Origin: Arthrobacter pullicola
Lineage (GTDB): Bacteria > Actinomycetota > Actinomycetes > Actinomycetales > Micrococcaceae
NCBI RefSeq assembly: GCF_014836875.1
Contig: NZ_JACSQC010000001.1
Coordinates: forward strand, 572,704-636,703
DNA length: 64,000 bases
Reading direction: 5' to 3'
The notes below the pieces were generated by a model, which saw only the letters and a list, made by a program, of their open reading frames with translations, was not told the origin of the DNA and searched no databases. The position numbers and the translations under genes are program-made. This document shows, in pieces, positions 50,411-58,220 of this stretch (the stretch's first letter is position 1; every line of letters begins with the position of its first letter).

Positions 50411-50485
50411 CTAAACTAAGCCGGAAAGTCGTATGCGGTCAAACCTGCCTTCCGCAGCTGCATGGAATATCCGCCCCCAATCGAC

Positions 50486-50499
50486 TTGAAACGTCTCAA
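50486..50499. promoter_or_regulatory. LacI-type operator near the mutarotase gene
   Basis: TTGAAACGTCTCAA is a second near-palindrome with the same half-site as the operator at 50399. Placed 142 bases before the mutarotase start. The pair supports repression of both divergent promoters. Confidence 0.65.
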
Positions 50500-50640
50500 A
50501 TTTTGGGTACGATAAGTCCGGCACTGGATGAGATCCCCCTCACAGGCCGGTCCTCACGGTTTCTCTGCGGGCGGCCGTCCCTGCTGCCGCCACAGGTGCG
50601 AAGGTCCTCCCGGACCCGCCACATTACGAAGGAGTGATGA

Positions 50641-51009
50641 ATGGGCTCTTCCCCACCCATGGGTGAGCTGCAGGAGCTGGTCCGGCTTCCCACGGAGACC
50701 ACCCGCACCCGCCGGTGCTTCCTGCTGCACATCCGTCCGGAGCGGCTGGCCGAGTACGTCGAGGTCCACCAGCGGGTCTGGCCGGAAATGCTGGATGCGC
50801 TGCGGGAAACCGGCTGGCGGAACTACTCGCTGTTCCTCCGCCCGCAGGACGGCCTGGTTGTGGGCTATTACGAGGCGGCAGACGCCGCAGCCACCCAGCA
50901 GCTGATGGACGCCCATCCGGTCAACGCGCGGTGGCAGTCCGAGATGGCCCAGTACTTCGTCGAGGGCACCTCGGCGCAGACGCTGACGCAGTACTTCCAT
51001 CTCTCCTGA
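50641..51009 (+). CDS. rhaM: L-rhamnose mutarotase
   Basis: A 122-residue protein of the RhaM/RhaU family, which interconverts the anomers of L-rhamnose. The family core RRCFLLHIRPERLAEYVEVH, then VWPEMLDALRETGWRNYSLFL and LVVGYYEAADA, ends in MAQYFVEG. An ordinary N-terminus of about 20 residues is not part of the fold. AAGGAGTG precedes the ATG. It is the first gene of the plus-strand rhamnose unit. Confidence 0.92.
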   Translation: MGSSPPMGELQELVRLPTETTRTRRCFLLHIRPERLAEYVEVHQRVWPEMLDALRETGWRNYSLFLRPQDGLVVGYYEAADAAATQQLMDAHPVNARWQSEMAQYFVEGTSAQTLTQYFHLS

Positions 51010-51078
51010 ACCGTTTTATCCCGGGCACAGCCGTGCCCGATTCTCAGCACCTTCTTCACCGTTGCAGAAAGGCTCGCC

Positions 51079-52377
51079 ATGAGCACCACCAAGCTCGGCG
51101 GATGGAAAGCCACCATCGCCGTGTCCATGTCCAACTACATCGAGGCCGGCTCCATCATCGCCCTGGCCACCAGCCTCACCCTCTGGCAGGAATACTTCGG
51201 GTTCACCAACCTCGTCGTCGGACTGGTCGCGGCGCTGAGTGCCAACGCGTTCGGCGCAGCCGTGGGCGCCCTCATCGGCGGTCCGCTGGGTGACCGGTAC
51301 GGGCGCAAGTTCATCTATACCTATGACCTGATCCTGTACATGTTCGGAACCCTGCTGGTCATCTTCGCCGTGGCACCCTGGATGCTGATCGCCGGCGTGA
51401 TCCTGACCGGCATCGCCGTCGGCGCCGGCGTTCCGGTCGCCTGGACCTACATCGCGGAGGAAGCCCCCGCGGAACACCGCGCCAAGCATGTGGGCACCGC
51501 CCAGCTCGCCTGGTCGCTGGGCCCGGCCCTGGTATTCCTGTTCGCCACGCTAGTGGTTCCGCTGGGCCTGACCGGCAGCCGGATCATCTTCGCGCACCTG
51601 TTCGTCGTCGCCCTGGTTACCTGGTGGATCCGCCGCGGCCTGTCCGAGTCGGCTACCTGGAAGAAGTCCGACGAAGAGCGCCGCACCGCCGAGGCCGGCG
51701 GAGTGAAGCGCCGCAACTACCGTGAACTGCTGACCAGCGCCACCAACCTCAAAGCCCTGCTGTTCCTGACCGGCGTCTACGCGCTCTGGAACCTGGTGGC
51801 CGGGCAGATGGGCATCTTCATGCCGCGCGTCTACGAGACCGCCGGCGTCGAATCCGCAACGCAGCAGAACCTGCTGCAGGTGCTGCTGTGGACCCTGACC
51901 GTGGCAGCCACCTACTTCGGCTTTATGAAGTACGGCGACCGGGTGGACCGCCGGCTGCTTTACGGCATCGGCGCCGTGCTCGGCATCATTGCCTGGCTGC
52001 TGCTGGTCTTCGCCCACGTCACCATGCCGGTGCTGATCGTGTTTGCCGCCCTCTGGGGTATCTCAGCCGGCATCGGCGCCCAGGCCTTCTATGCCCTGTG
52101 GGCCGCGGAGATGTTCCCGACCCGCCTCCGGGCCAGCGCCCAGGGTGTGCTGTTCTTCGTGGCGCGCATCGTCGTCGGCCTGCTCAGCTACTGGTTCCCG
52201 ACGCTGCTGGCCGAACGCGGTGTGCCGTTCGTCGGCATGATCATGATCGGAGCCCTCGTGGCCGCCATGCTCATCGGTGTCCTCTGGGCCCCGAATACCC
52301 GGGGCAAGAGCCTGGAGGACATTGAAACCGAGCGCTACGGACGGGCTCCGGAAGCGGTCAAGCAGGACGCAGTCTAG
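51079..52377 (+). CDS. MFS sugar transporter (probable rhamnose carrier)
   Basis: A 432-residue transporter with 12 membrane segments. The motif GGPLGDRYGRKFIYTYDLI (motif A) and the R-G-L-S-E region WWIRRGLSESATWKKSD are of the sugar/metabolite porter type. It follows rhaM by 69 bases, ends at a strong terminator, and is co-directional. The unit has no RhaT or ABC transporter, so it is the probable L-rhamnose importer. Substrate from context only. Confidence 0.85.
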   Translation: MSTTKLGGWKATIAVSMSNYIEAGSIIALATSLTLWQEYFGFTNLVVGLVAALSANAFGAAVGALIGGPLGDRYGRKFIYTYDLILYMFGTLLVIFAVAPWMLIAGVILTGIAVGAGVPVAWTYIAEEAPAEHRAKHVGTAQLAWSLGPALVFLFATLVVPLGLTGSRIIFAHLFVVALVTWWIRRGLSESATWKKSDEERRTAEAGGVKRRNYRELLTSATNLKALLFLTGVYALWNLVAGQMGIFMPRVYETAGVESATQQNLLQVLLWTLTVAATYFGFMKYGDRVDRRLLYGIGAVLGIIAWLLLVFAHVTMPVLIVFAALWGISAGIGAQAFYALWAAEMFPTRLRASAQGVLFFVARIVVGLLSYWFPTLLAERGVPFVGMIMIGALVAAMLIGVLWAPNTRGKSLEDIETERYGRAPEAVKQDAV

Positions 52378-52426
52378 GCTCAGAATTCCGGAGGCTCAGC
52401 GCTGCGCAAAACACATCAGATCGGTG

Positions 52427-52480
52427 AAGGCCTCCGGCCCGGTCCGGGTTGCAGACCCGGACCGGATACCGGGGCCTTTT
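52427..52480 (+). terminator. rho-independent terminator of the rhamnose carrier unit
   Basis: A long GC-rich stem: AAGGCCTCCGG (52427-52437) pairs with CCGGGGCCTT (52469-52478), and inside it CGGTCCGGGT pairs with ACCCGGACCG around TGCAG. A T run (52477-52480) follows. Confidence 0.85.
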
Positions 52481-52523
52481 CCGTGTGGGCTGCCGCTGCA
52501 GGGCGGACTGCAACAATGGGCGC

Positions 52524-53249
52524 ATGACCCTGCACCGGTATCCGGTCCGCCGTTTGGAGGAGGACCCCGCGCACCCGTTGGACCGCGGTCTCTGGCCGGC
52601 GGTGCTGCCGGCCGTCGCGCAGGTCCTGGACCGGGGGCTGGACCTGGGTCCGGCGACCATCCTTGTGGGCGAGAACGGATCGGGGAAATCAACCCTCGTG
52701 GAGGCGGCCGCGCTTGCCTACGGATTGTCCGCCGAGGGCGGATCGACCGGCGCGCGGCATACCACCCGGTCCACGGAATCCATCCTGGCCGATCATCTGA
52801 AACTGGTCAGGAACGCGGGGGCCACCCGCCGCGGATACTTTCTGCGGGCCGAGACGATGCACGGCTTCTTTACCTATCTGGAGGAGAACCCGAGGACCGT
52901 CGGACCGCCCGATCTCGGCTTCCATGACATGTCTCACGGAGAGTCGTTTTTGGCGCTCACCGCAGACAGGTTCCGGGGCCGCGGGCTGTGGGTGCTGGAT
53001 GAACCGGAGTCGGCACTGTCCTTTTCGGGGTGCCTCAGCCTGCTCTCAGTACTTAAAGGACTGCTGGCGGACGGTAGATCACAGGTCATCATGTCCACCC
53101 ACTCGCCGCTGCTCGCCGCGCTGCCCAATGCGGAGATCCTGGAGCTGGGATCCTGGGGACTGCGGCACCGGGACTGGGAGGACCTTGACCTCGTGAGCAA
53201 CTGGCGCTCTTTCCTCGGCTCCCCGCAGCGGTATCTGCGGCACCTCTGA
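52524..53249 (+). CDS. AAA/ABC-like ATPase, stand-alone (COG3910 type)
   Basis: A 241-residue soluble ATPase. Walker A is VGENGSGKST, a signature-like MSHGES precedes Walker B LWVLDEPESALS, and the switch histidine is in IMSTHSPLLAALP. The fold is that of the SMC/ABC-type predicted ATPases (COG3910) found alone. No transporter or nuclease is adjacent; it may act in DNA handling or defence, but nothing in the sequence fixes this. The start at 52524 is the second in-frame ATG, since the first would sit inside the terminator. Confidence 0.8.
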   Translation: MTLHRYPVRRLEEDPAHPLDRGLWPAVLPAVAQVLDRGLDLGPATILVGENGSGKSTLVEAAALAYGLSAEGGSTGARHTTRSTESILADHLKLVRNAGATRRGYFLRAETMHGFFTYLEENPRTVGPPDLGFHDMSHGESFLALTADRFRGRGLWVLDEPESALSFSGCLSLLSVLKGLLADGRSQVIMSTHSPLLAALPNAEILELGSWGLRHRDWEDLDLVSNWRSFLGSPQRYLRHL

Positions 53250-53352
53250 TGCCGCAAACCGTGACTTCCCTGCCGCAGGGTAGTTGGATGTGCAGGAACG
53301 GCTGTTGCTCAGGGGCGCACCCGCACCCTGCGGCCGGTGATGAGGAGGGTCC

Positions 53353-54186
53353 ATGGGACGGGTCAGCGGCAAAACAGCAGTGGTCAGCGGGGGAGCCCGG
53401 GGAATCGGGGCGGCGGTGGTCCGCCGTCTCACGGATGAGGGCGCTCAGGTGGTCATCGGGGACCTGCTCGACGACGGCGGCCGGGCCCTGGCGGAGAGCA
53501 TCGGGGCAGCCGCGGCTTACGTTCATCTGGACGTCACCCGCCCCGAGGACTGGGCCGCTGCCATCCGGGAAGCCGAGGAGCGGTTTGGCGGCGTGGATGT
53601 GCTGGTGAACAATGCCGGGATCGCGGACTTTGGCAGCATTGAGGATTACACGCTGGAGCAGTGGAACACCATCATCGCGGTGAACCTCACCGGGGTCTTT
53701 CTGGGCATCAAGGCTGCCGTCGAACCGATGAAACGCTCACGCGGTGCCTCCATCGTTAACATTTCCTCCACAGCGGGCCTGCAGGGCTACCAGAATCTCC
53801 CCGGCTACACAGCCGCGAAGTACGGCGTGCGCGGGCTCACGAAGTCTGTTGCGATTGACCTGGGTCCGTACAACATCCGGGTTAACTCGGTGCACCCGGG
53901 CGCCGTCCGGACCCCCATGACCGGGGGACTGGAATTAGGCCAGGAGCATGTGGCGCTGCACCGGATGGGCGAGCCGGAGGAGATTGCGGACCTGGTTCTG
54001 TTCCTGGCCAGCGATGAATCCAGCTTTTCCACCGGCGCCGAATTTGTGGCCGACGGCGGAGAAACCGCCGGACTGGCCCACTACGGCGTGGCGGAGCTGA
54101 GTTCCGAACCCGGCCGGGCCCCCTCCGCCCCGGCTGCGCCGTCAGCTCCGGTGGCGCCGCCGGACCTTCCGGAACCGCAGATGTGA
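53353..54186 (+). CDS. short-chain dehydrogenase/reductase
   Basis: A 277-residue SDR. The NAD-binding motif is SGGARGIGAAVV, VNNAG follows, and the active site is NISSTAGLQGYQNLPGYTAAK (Ser, Tyr, Lys). It resembles 3-alpha/20-beta-hydroxysteroid-type dehydrogenases. The last 28 residues are a Pro/Ala-rich tail (PAAPSAPVAPPDLPEPQ) beyond the catalytic domain, which is unusual for the family. GAGGAGG precedes the ATG. Substrate unknown. Confidence 0.9.
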   Translation: MGRVSGKTAVVSGGARGIGAAVVRRLTDEGAQVVIGDLLDDGGRALAESIGAAAAYVHLDVTRPEDWAAAIREAEERFGGVDVLVNNAGIADFGSIEDYTLEQWNTIIAVNLTGVFLGIKAAVEPMKRSRGASIVNISSTAGLQGYQNLPGYTAAKYGVRGLTKSVAIDLGPYNIRVNSVHPGAVRTPMTGGLELGQEHVALHRMGEPEEIADLVLFLASDESSFSTGAEFVADGGETAGLAHYGVAELSSEPGRAPSAPAAPSAPVAPPDLPEPQM

Positions 54187-54258
54187 CTGCGGCGTCCGGG
54201 AGTTCCCCCGCGTCCCGGTCACGCCCGGAGAGCTGACCCGCATCTCGCCGCGAATGCC

Positions 54259-54738
54259 CTAGGCATCCTGCTGCTGGAGGTCATCAGGCTGGCGGTCCTC
54301 GGAACGCTGTTCCTTCGGCTCCGTGAACACGACGTAGCGGTAGGCGAAATAGCGGAACACATTGCCGATCAGCACACCGATGACGTTGCCGGAAACGTTG
54401 TCAGCGAATTGGCTGTCGAAGCCGAGGAGGTAGTGGGAGACGTACAGGCAGCCCGTGGCGATGGCCAGGCCCACCAGGTTGGTGAGCGCGAAAAGGAAGG
54501 TCTCGGCTTTAACGCTCCGGCCCCGGGTGCGCCGGAAGGTCAGATAACGGCTGCCCAGCCAGGAGATGGTGGTGGCGACAGTTACTGAGACAACCTTCGC
54601 GGTGATCGGACTGTCCTGCAGCACGGTTGCCGACAGGAGGTTGAACAGGCCAATGTCCACCAGGAAGGCGACGGTGCCAACCAGGGAAAACGACCCCAGT
54701 CTCCGGAGGACTTTCCGGGAAGTCGAAATGCCGTTCAT
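54259..54738 (-). CDS. GtrA family membrane protein
   Basis: A 159-residue protein with four hydrophobic segments, typical of GtrA/PST proteins that flip lipid-linked sugars for wall or O-antigen modification. The signature is FSLVGTVAFLVDIGLFNLL in the first helix and FRYFAYRYVVFTEP near the C-terminus. The start at 54738 is used because the longer frame carries a non-membrane stretch. No partner glycosyltransferase is adjacent. A charged Gln/Asp-rich tail ends the protein. Confidence 0.88.
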   Translation of the reverse strand: MNGISTSRKVLRRLGSFSLVGTVAFLVDIGLFNLLSATVLQDSPITAKVVSVTVATTISWLGSRYLTFRRTRGRSVKAETFLFALTNLVGLAIATGCLYVSHYLLGFDSQFADNVSGNVIGVLIGNVFRYFAYRYVVFTEPKEQRSEDRQPDDLQQQDA

Positions 54739-54839
54739 TCTGCTACCAGTTCTATTCCCAGGACAAGCCGCAAAGGGCTGCGCCATGACGGGCCGCAGTC
54801 CTCACTGCACGCCGCGGAACCACACAACGGGGTTCATAG

Positions 54840-54857
54840 TGGATGTTTTCACATCCA
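54840..54857. other. 18-bp inverted repeat between gtrA and the sensor kinase
   Basis: TGGATGT and ACATCCA are perfect 7-bp arms around TTTC. It lies in a 175-bp gap just downstream of the minus-strand kinase gene and upstream of gtrA. It could be an operator for gtrA or a short stem-loop. Confidence 0.4.
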
Positions 54858-54913
54858 TACAGGGTGGACAAAATCGGGCTCCGCGGGCGCCGTTGCACAC
54901 AGCTGCTGCGGGC

Positions 54914-56509
54914 TCAGCCCGCCGCCGGCAGGCGAACCGTGAACACCGTTCCCCGGCCCACTTCACTGTTGAGCGTAATGGTTCCCTGATGGCCCTCGAC
55001 GATGTTCTTGGTGATGACCAATCCCAGCCCGACACCTGGAATTGCTGCCTTGCGGCTGGTCCCTGAGCGGAAGAACTTGGTGAAGACCTCGGTCTGTTCG
55101 GCCGCGGTCATGCCGATTCCGGTATCGGCTACCTGGAAGTGCACGCTGTCCCCGGTGGACCACGCGCTGACAGTTACCCGGCCGCCGTCGGGCGAGTATT
55201 TCACCGCGTTGGAAAGCAGGTTATCGATCACCTGGCCAATGCGCTGGGGGTCAACGAAGGCCGGCAGCTGTGCGGGGAAGTCGGAGACCAGCTTGACCCT
55301 GTTGATTTCCGCCCGGGGAGCAGCTGAGGTCATGGCGCTGCGGAGCAGGTCGGCTAGATCCGAGCTTTGCTGCTTAATGCTGCTGGGGCCGGCTGCAGCG
55401 GAGAGCAGGTCAGAAACCAGTTCGAGCAGCTTCTCGGAGTTGCGCAGGGCGATCTTCAACGAGGTCGCCACGTGCGCCGGGATCTCCTCTTCCTCCTCCA
55501 GTGCCAGATCGAGGTAGCCCATGATTGAGGTCAGCGGGGTGCGGAGCTCATGTGAAACGTTGGCCACGAAGTCTTCCTTCGCGGCGACGGCGTTCACCAG
55601 TCCGGTGACATCGCTAAAGGCGATCACAGAGCCCTGGAAACCACCCTGCCGCTGCACGGACCGTGCGGTGACGCTGAAGGCCCGCTGCTGATCGCCGGTT
55701 CCAAACCAGACAAGCTGGTCGGAAAACGACTGCCCCTGCACAGTGCGGCGCACCGGGCGCAGCTCCGGTGGCAGCGGCGTAACGCGGTCTGGGCCGAAGA
55801 TCAGAAGTTCGCATTCGTTGGCCTGCGTGCTTCCGGGCGGCAGGGCGCGCCGCTGGATAAACCGCTGCCGTGAGTTGGTGAGGATGACATTGCCTTCCTC
55901 ATCCACCACGGAAACACCGACCTCCACCGTGTCCAGCACGGTTTGGAGCAGCGACTCCTTGCGCCGGCTTTCCGCCAGGCTTTCCTGCAGGATCCTGTCC
56001 TTTTCCCGCAGCGCGGCCTGCTTCTCGAGCACATCGGCTTCCGCGCTGGCACGTGCTGCTTCGGCCTTCTCGGCAGCCCGCAGGGCTCTGACCAAATCCC
56101 GCTCATACAGCCGGCGGGCATGGGCGTTGAAGACCACCACCCGGTCCAGGGCCGGGCGGGTTCCCTCCGCCGGCTGCCGCGTGGCAGAGATCAGCGCGGG
56201 AAGGCGGGTGCCGTCGGCGTCGAGAAAATCAACCGCCAATTCCGCGAAGGAGCGGCCCACGCTGAGCTGGGGCAGGGCGTGCGTCGAATAGACGATGCGG
56301 TCCCCTACGGGGAGAAGCGCCAACAGGCTGGAACCGATCAGATCTTCGCGGGCACGGCCGATCCAGTTCGCGAATGTCGTATTGACCTCGGCAATAGTTC
56401 CGTCTTCGAGAGTGACGATGTATCCCGACGGCGACCCGTTGAACAGATCCCGGTAGTCCAGTTCAACGGCCGGGCTGGGTGGTTCCGCTTTCCGGGATAC
56501 TGCCGTCAC
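54914..56509 (-). CDS. PAS-PAS sensor histidine kinase coupled to an RsbQ-type hydrolase
   Basis: A 531-residue soluble kinase with no membrane helix. PAS 1 (about 18-130) contains YRDLFNGSPSGYIVTLEDGT and LLPVGDRIVYSTHALP, closely resembling the PAS domain of RsbP-like PP2C phosphatases. A coiled coil (135-190), PAS 2 (190-305), HisKA with VSHELRTPLTSIMGYLD (His320), and HATPase with NLLSNAVKYSPDGG and GLGLVITKNIVEGH follow. The start overlaps the RsbQ-type hydrolase stop by 4 bases. No response regulator is adjacent, so its output partner is unknown. Confidence 0.9.
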   Translation of the reverse strand: MTAVSRKAEPPSPAVELDYRDLFNGSPSGYIVTLEDGTIAEVNTTFANWIGRAREDLIGSSLLALLPVGDRIVYSTHALPQLSVGRSFAELAVDFLDADGTRLPALISATRQPAEGTRPALDRVVVFNAHARRLYERDLVRALRAAEKAEAARASAEADVLEKQAALREKDRILQESLAESRRKESLLQTVLDTVEVGVSVVDEEGNVILTNSRQRFIQRRALPPGSTQANECELLIFGPDRVTPLPPELRPVRRTVQGQSFSDQLVWFGTGDQQRAFSVTARSVQRQGGFQGSVIAFSDVTGLVNAVAAKEDFVANVSHELRTPLTSIMGYLDLALEEEEEIPAHVATSLKIALRNSEKLLELVSDLLSAAAGPSSIKQQSSDLADLLRSAMTSAAPRAEINRVKLVSDFPAQLPAFVDPQRIGQVIDNLLSNAVKYSPDGGRVTVSAWSTGDSVHFQVADTGIGMTAAEQTEVFTKFFRSGTSRKAAIPGVGLGLVITKNIVEGHQGTITLNSEVGRGTVFTVRLPAAG

Positions 56510-57327
56510 GCCGCCGGTACCCGGGCGAGGTAGGAGAGGATTGCCTCCGCTGTTTCTATGGGGGCGCTGACATGCGGCAGATGGCCCGTCGCCTTCAGCT
56601 GCACCAGGGTGCTGCCGGGGATGCGTTCCTGGGTGTAGGTGCCGATGTGTGTGGGGGCGAGCAGGTCATCCGAGCATTGGAGAATCAATGTGGGTACTTT
56701 TACCTCCGGAAGCAGGGCCCGCACGTCCGAGCGGAACGAGACGCGTGCAAAGTCGCGTGCGATCGCCGGATCCAGCTGGCAGAAGCTGCCCGCCAGCTCA
56801 TCTTGCAGCTCCGGCTTTTCCGGATTGCCCATGATCACCGGAGCCATTTCGGTAGCCCACACGATGTAGTTGGTGTCCAGGGAGGTCAGCAGGTCATCGA
56901 TGTCTGCCGGGGTGAAGCCGCCGGTGTAGCCGTCCAGGGGATGGTCCATGTAACTGGGAGATGAGGCCAGCAGAACCATGTTCGAGAAATGCTGCGGTGC
57001 CGAAGCCGCGGCGATGACAGCCATCATTGCGCTGACGCTGTGTCCCACGAACGTTGCGTCCTGAAGGTCCAGTTCGCGGCAGATGTCCAGCAGATCGCTG
57101 ACATAACCATCCAGCGAGGAATACTTGGCCGGCGTGTACGCGGATTTATCCGACTCGCCGGAACCGACGTGGTCAAAGACGACAACCCGGTACTCGTCCG
57201 TGAACTGCGGGACTATGCGGCGCCACATCGCCTGGTCACAGCCGAAACCGTGGCCAAAGATCACCACGGGACCCGTTTCATTGCCTAGTATTCGGACGTT
57301 GTTGCGGGAGAGAACGTCAGTCGTCAT
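56506..57327 (-). CDS. rsbQ: RsbQ/KAI2-type alpha/beta hydrolase
   Basis: A 273-residue hydrolase. It opens NNVRILGNETGPVVIFGHGFG and has DHVGSGESD and the nucleophile elbow FVGHSVSAMMA (Ser97), with Asp220 (LQCSDD) and His249 (ATGHLPH) completing the triad at the positions expected from B. subtilis RsbQ (Ser96, Asp219, His247). RsbQ supplies a hydrophobic signal molecule to the PAS domain of RsbP. Here the coupled downstream gene is a PAS kinase. The start at 57327 gives exact RsbQ-like length. Confidence 0.93.
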   Translation of the reverse strand: MTTDVLSRNNVRILGNETGPVVIFGHGFGCDQAMWRRIVPQFTDEYRVVVFDHVGSGESDKSAYTPAKYSSLDGYVSDLLDICRELDLQDATFVGHSVSAMMAVIAAASAPQHFSNMVLLASSPSYMDHPLDGYTGGFTPADIDDLLTSLDTNYIVWATEMAPVIMGNPEKPELQDELAGSFCQLDPAIARDFARVSFRSDVRALLPEVKVPTLILQCSDDLLAPTHIGTYTQERIPGSTLVQLKATGHLPHVSAPIETAEAILSYLARVPAA

Positions 57328-57446
57328 AAGACGTCGCCTTTGATCGGATGTGGACGTGATATCGGTGTGAACTTTACCGCCAATGGCACGGTCCCCGGAT
57401 TCATCCGCGCGTCTCGCATCGGCCCTTGGTGCCGGGAGGCGGGTGG

Positions 57447-57983
57447 CTAGTGGGCGGCGAAGCGCAGCTCGGCTGCTCCACCGTTGAACTGCGTGGTGCC
57501 GACCAGATGCATCTTGGCCGTGGGGGTGGTCACGGGCAGCAGCCGGCGTCCGGAGCCCAGGGCCACCGGCATGTAAGTAATCCACAGTTCGTCCAGCAAG
57601 CCGGCGTCAGCGAACTGGGCGGCAGTGTTGCCTCCGCCCACGACCCAGATATTCCGGTCCTCTGCCAGTGCTGCGGCCTGTTCCAGAACGGCCCGTACGT
57701 CTCCGCGGACGAAACGGACGCCGCTGCCGGAAGGTGCTTCCAGGTCCCGGTGGGTCAGCACCAGGCAGGGCAGGGCGCCGTAGTCCCATGTGTCCGGCTG
57801 CTCAGTCCGGAGCCATGCATAGGTTTCCGCGCCCATGATGACGGCCCCGACCCCGGACATAAACCGGTCATAGTGCTCCTGGAACGGCTCAAAGCCGAAG
57901 GACAGGAGCCAGTCCAGATTGTTCTCCTCGGTGGCGATGAAGCCATCCAGCGACGAAGCGACGTAATAGATGACTTTTGCCAT
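57447..57983 (-). CDS. dihydrofolate reductase-family protein (RibD C-terminal-like)
   Basis: A 178-residue reductase. Opening MAKVIYYVASSLDGFIATEE, then GAVIMGAETYAWL, and the NADPH-site VRFVRGDVRAVLEQAAAL and IWVVGGGNTAAQFADAGL are typical of the RibD/DHFR-like family. The final strand is LVGTTQFNGGAAELRF. The start at 57983 is chosen by family length; the ribosome binding site is weak. These stand-alone enzymes are mostly uncharacterised. Monocistronic, 119 bases from the RsbQ-type gene. Confidence 0.88.
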   Translation of the reverse strand: MAKVIYYVASSLDGFIATEENNLDWLLSFGFEPFQEHYDRFMSGVGAVIMGAETYAWLRTEQPDTWDYGALPCLVLTHRDLEAPSGSGVRFVRGDVRAVLEQAAALAEDRNIWVVGGGNTAAQFADAGLLDELWITYMPVALGSGRRLLPVTTPTAKMHLVGTTQFNGGAAELRFAAH

Positions 57984-58168
57984 GGGTCGAGAATAACGGC
58001 CAGGGGCATCCACGGGTTAGACGGATGGCCGTCCGGGCAGCCGGGGGACCCAATTCGCTGCTGCCGGCAACGCGGTGGCGGGTTACTATCCAAAGCCGTT
58101 CCCGAATCCGCGCGCGGTTCCGGAGCCGGGCGCTGATTTCCCGCCACACCTTCCCTATTTAGATGCAT

Positions 58169-58178
58169 TTACATGTAA
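58169..58178. promoter_or_regulatory. 10-bp palindrome upstream of the pirin operon
   Basis: TTACATGTAA is a perfect palindrome 42 bases before the pirin start, in an AT-richer stretch with TTTAGATGCATTT beside it. It is a candidate operator for a MarR-type regulator. Confidence 0.4.
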
Positions 58179-58220
58179 TGTGGGAGGAATGGCAGGAGCA
58201 GGGAAAGGGTTGGCAGAGAT

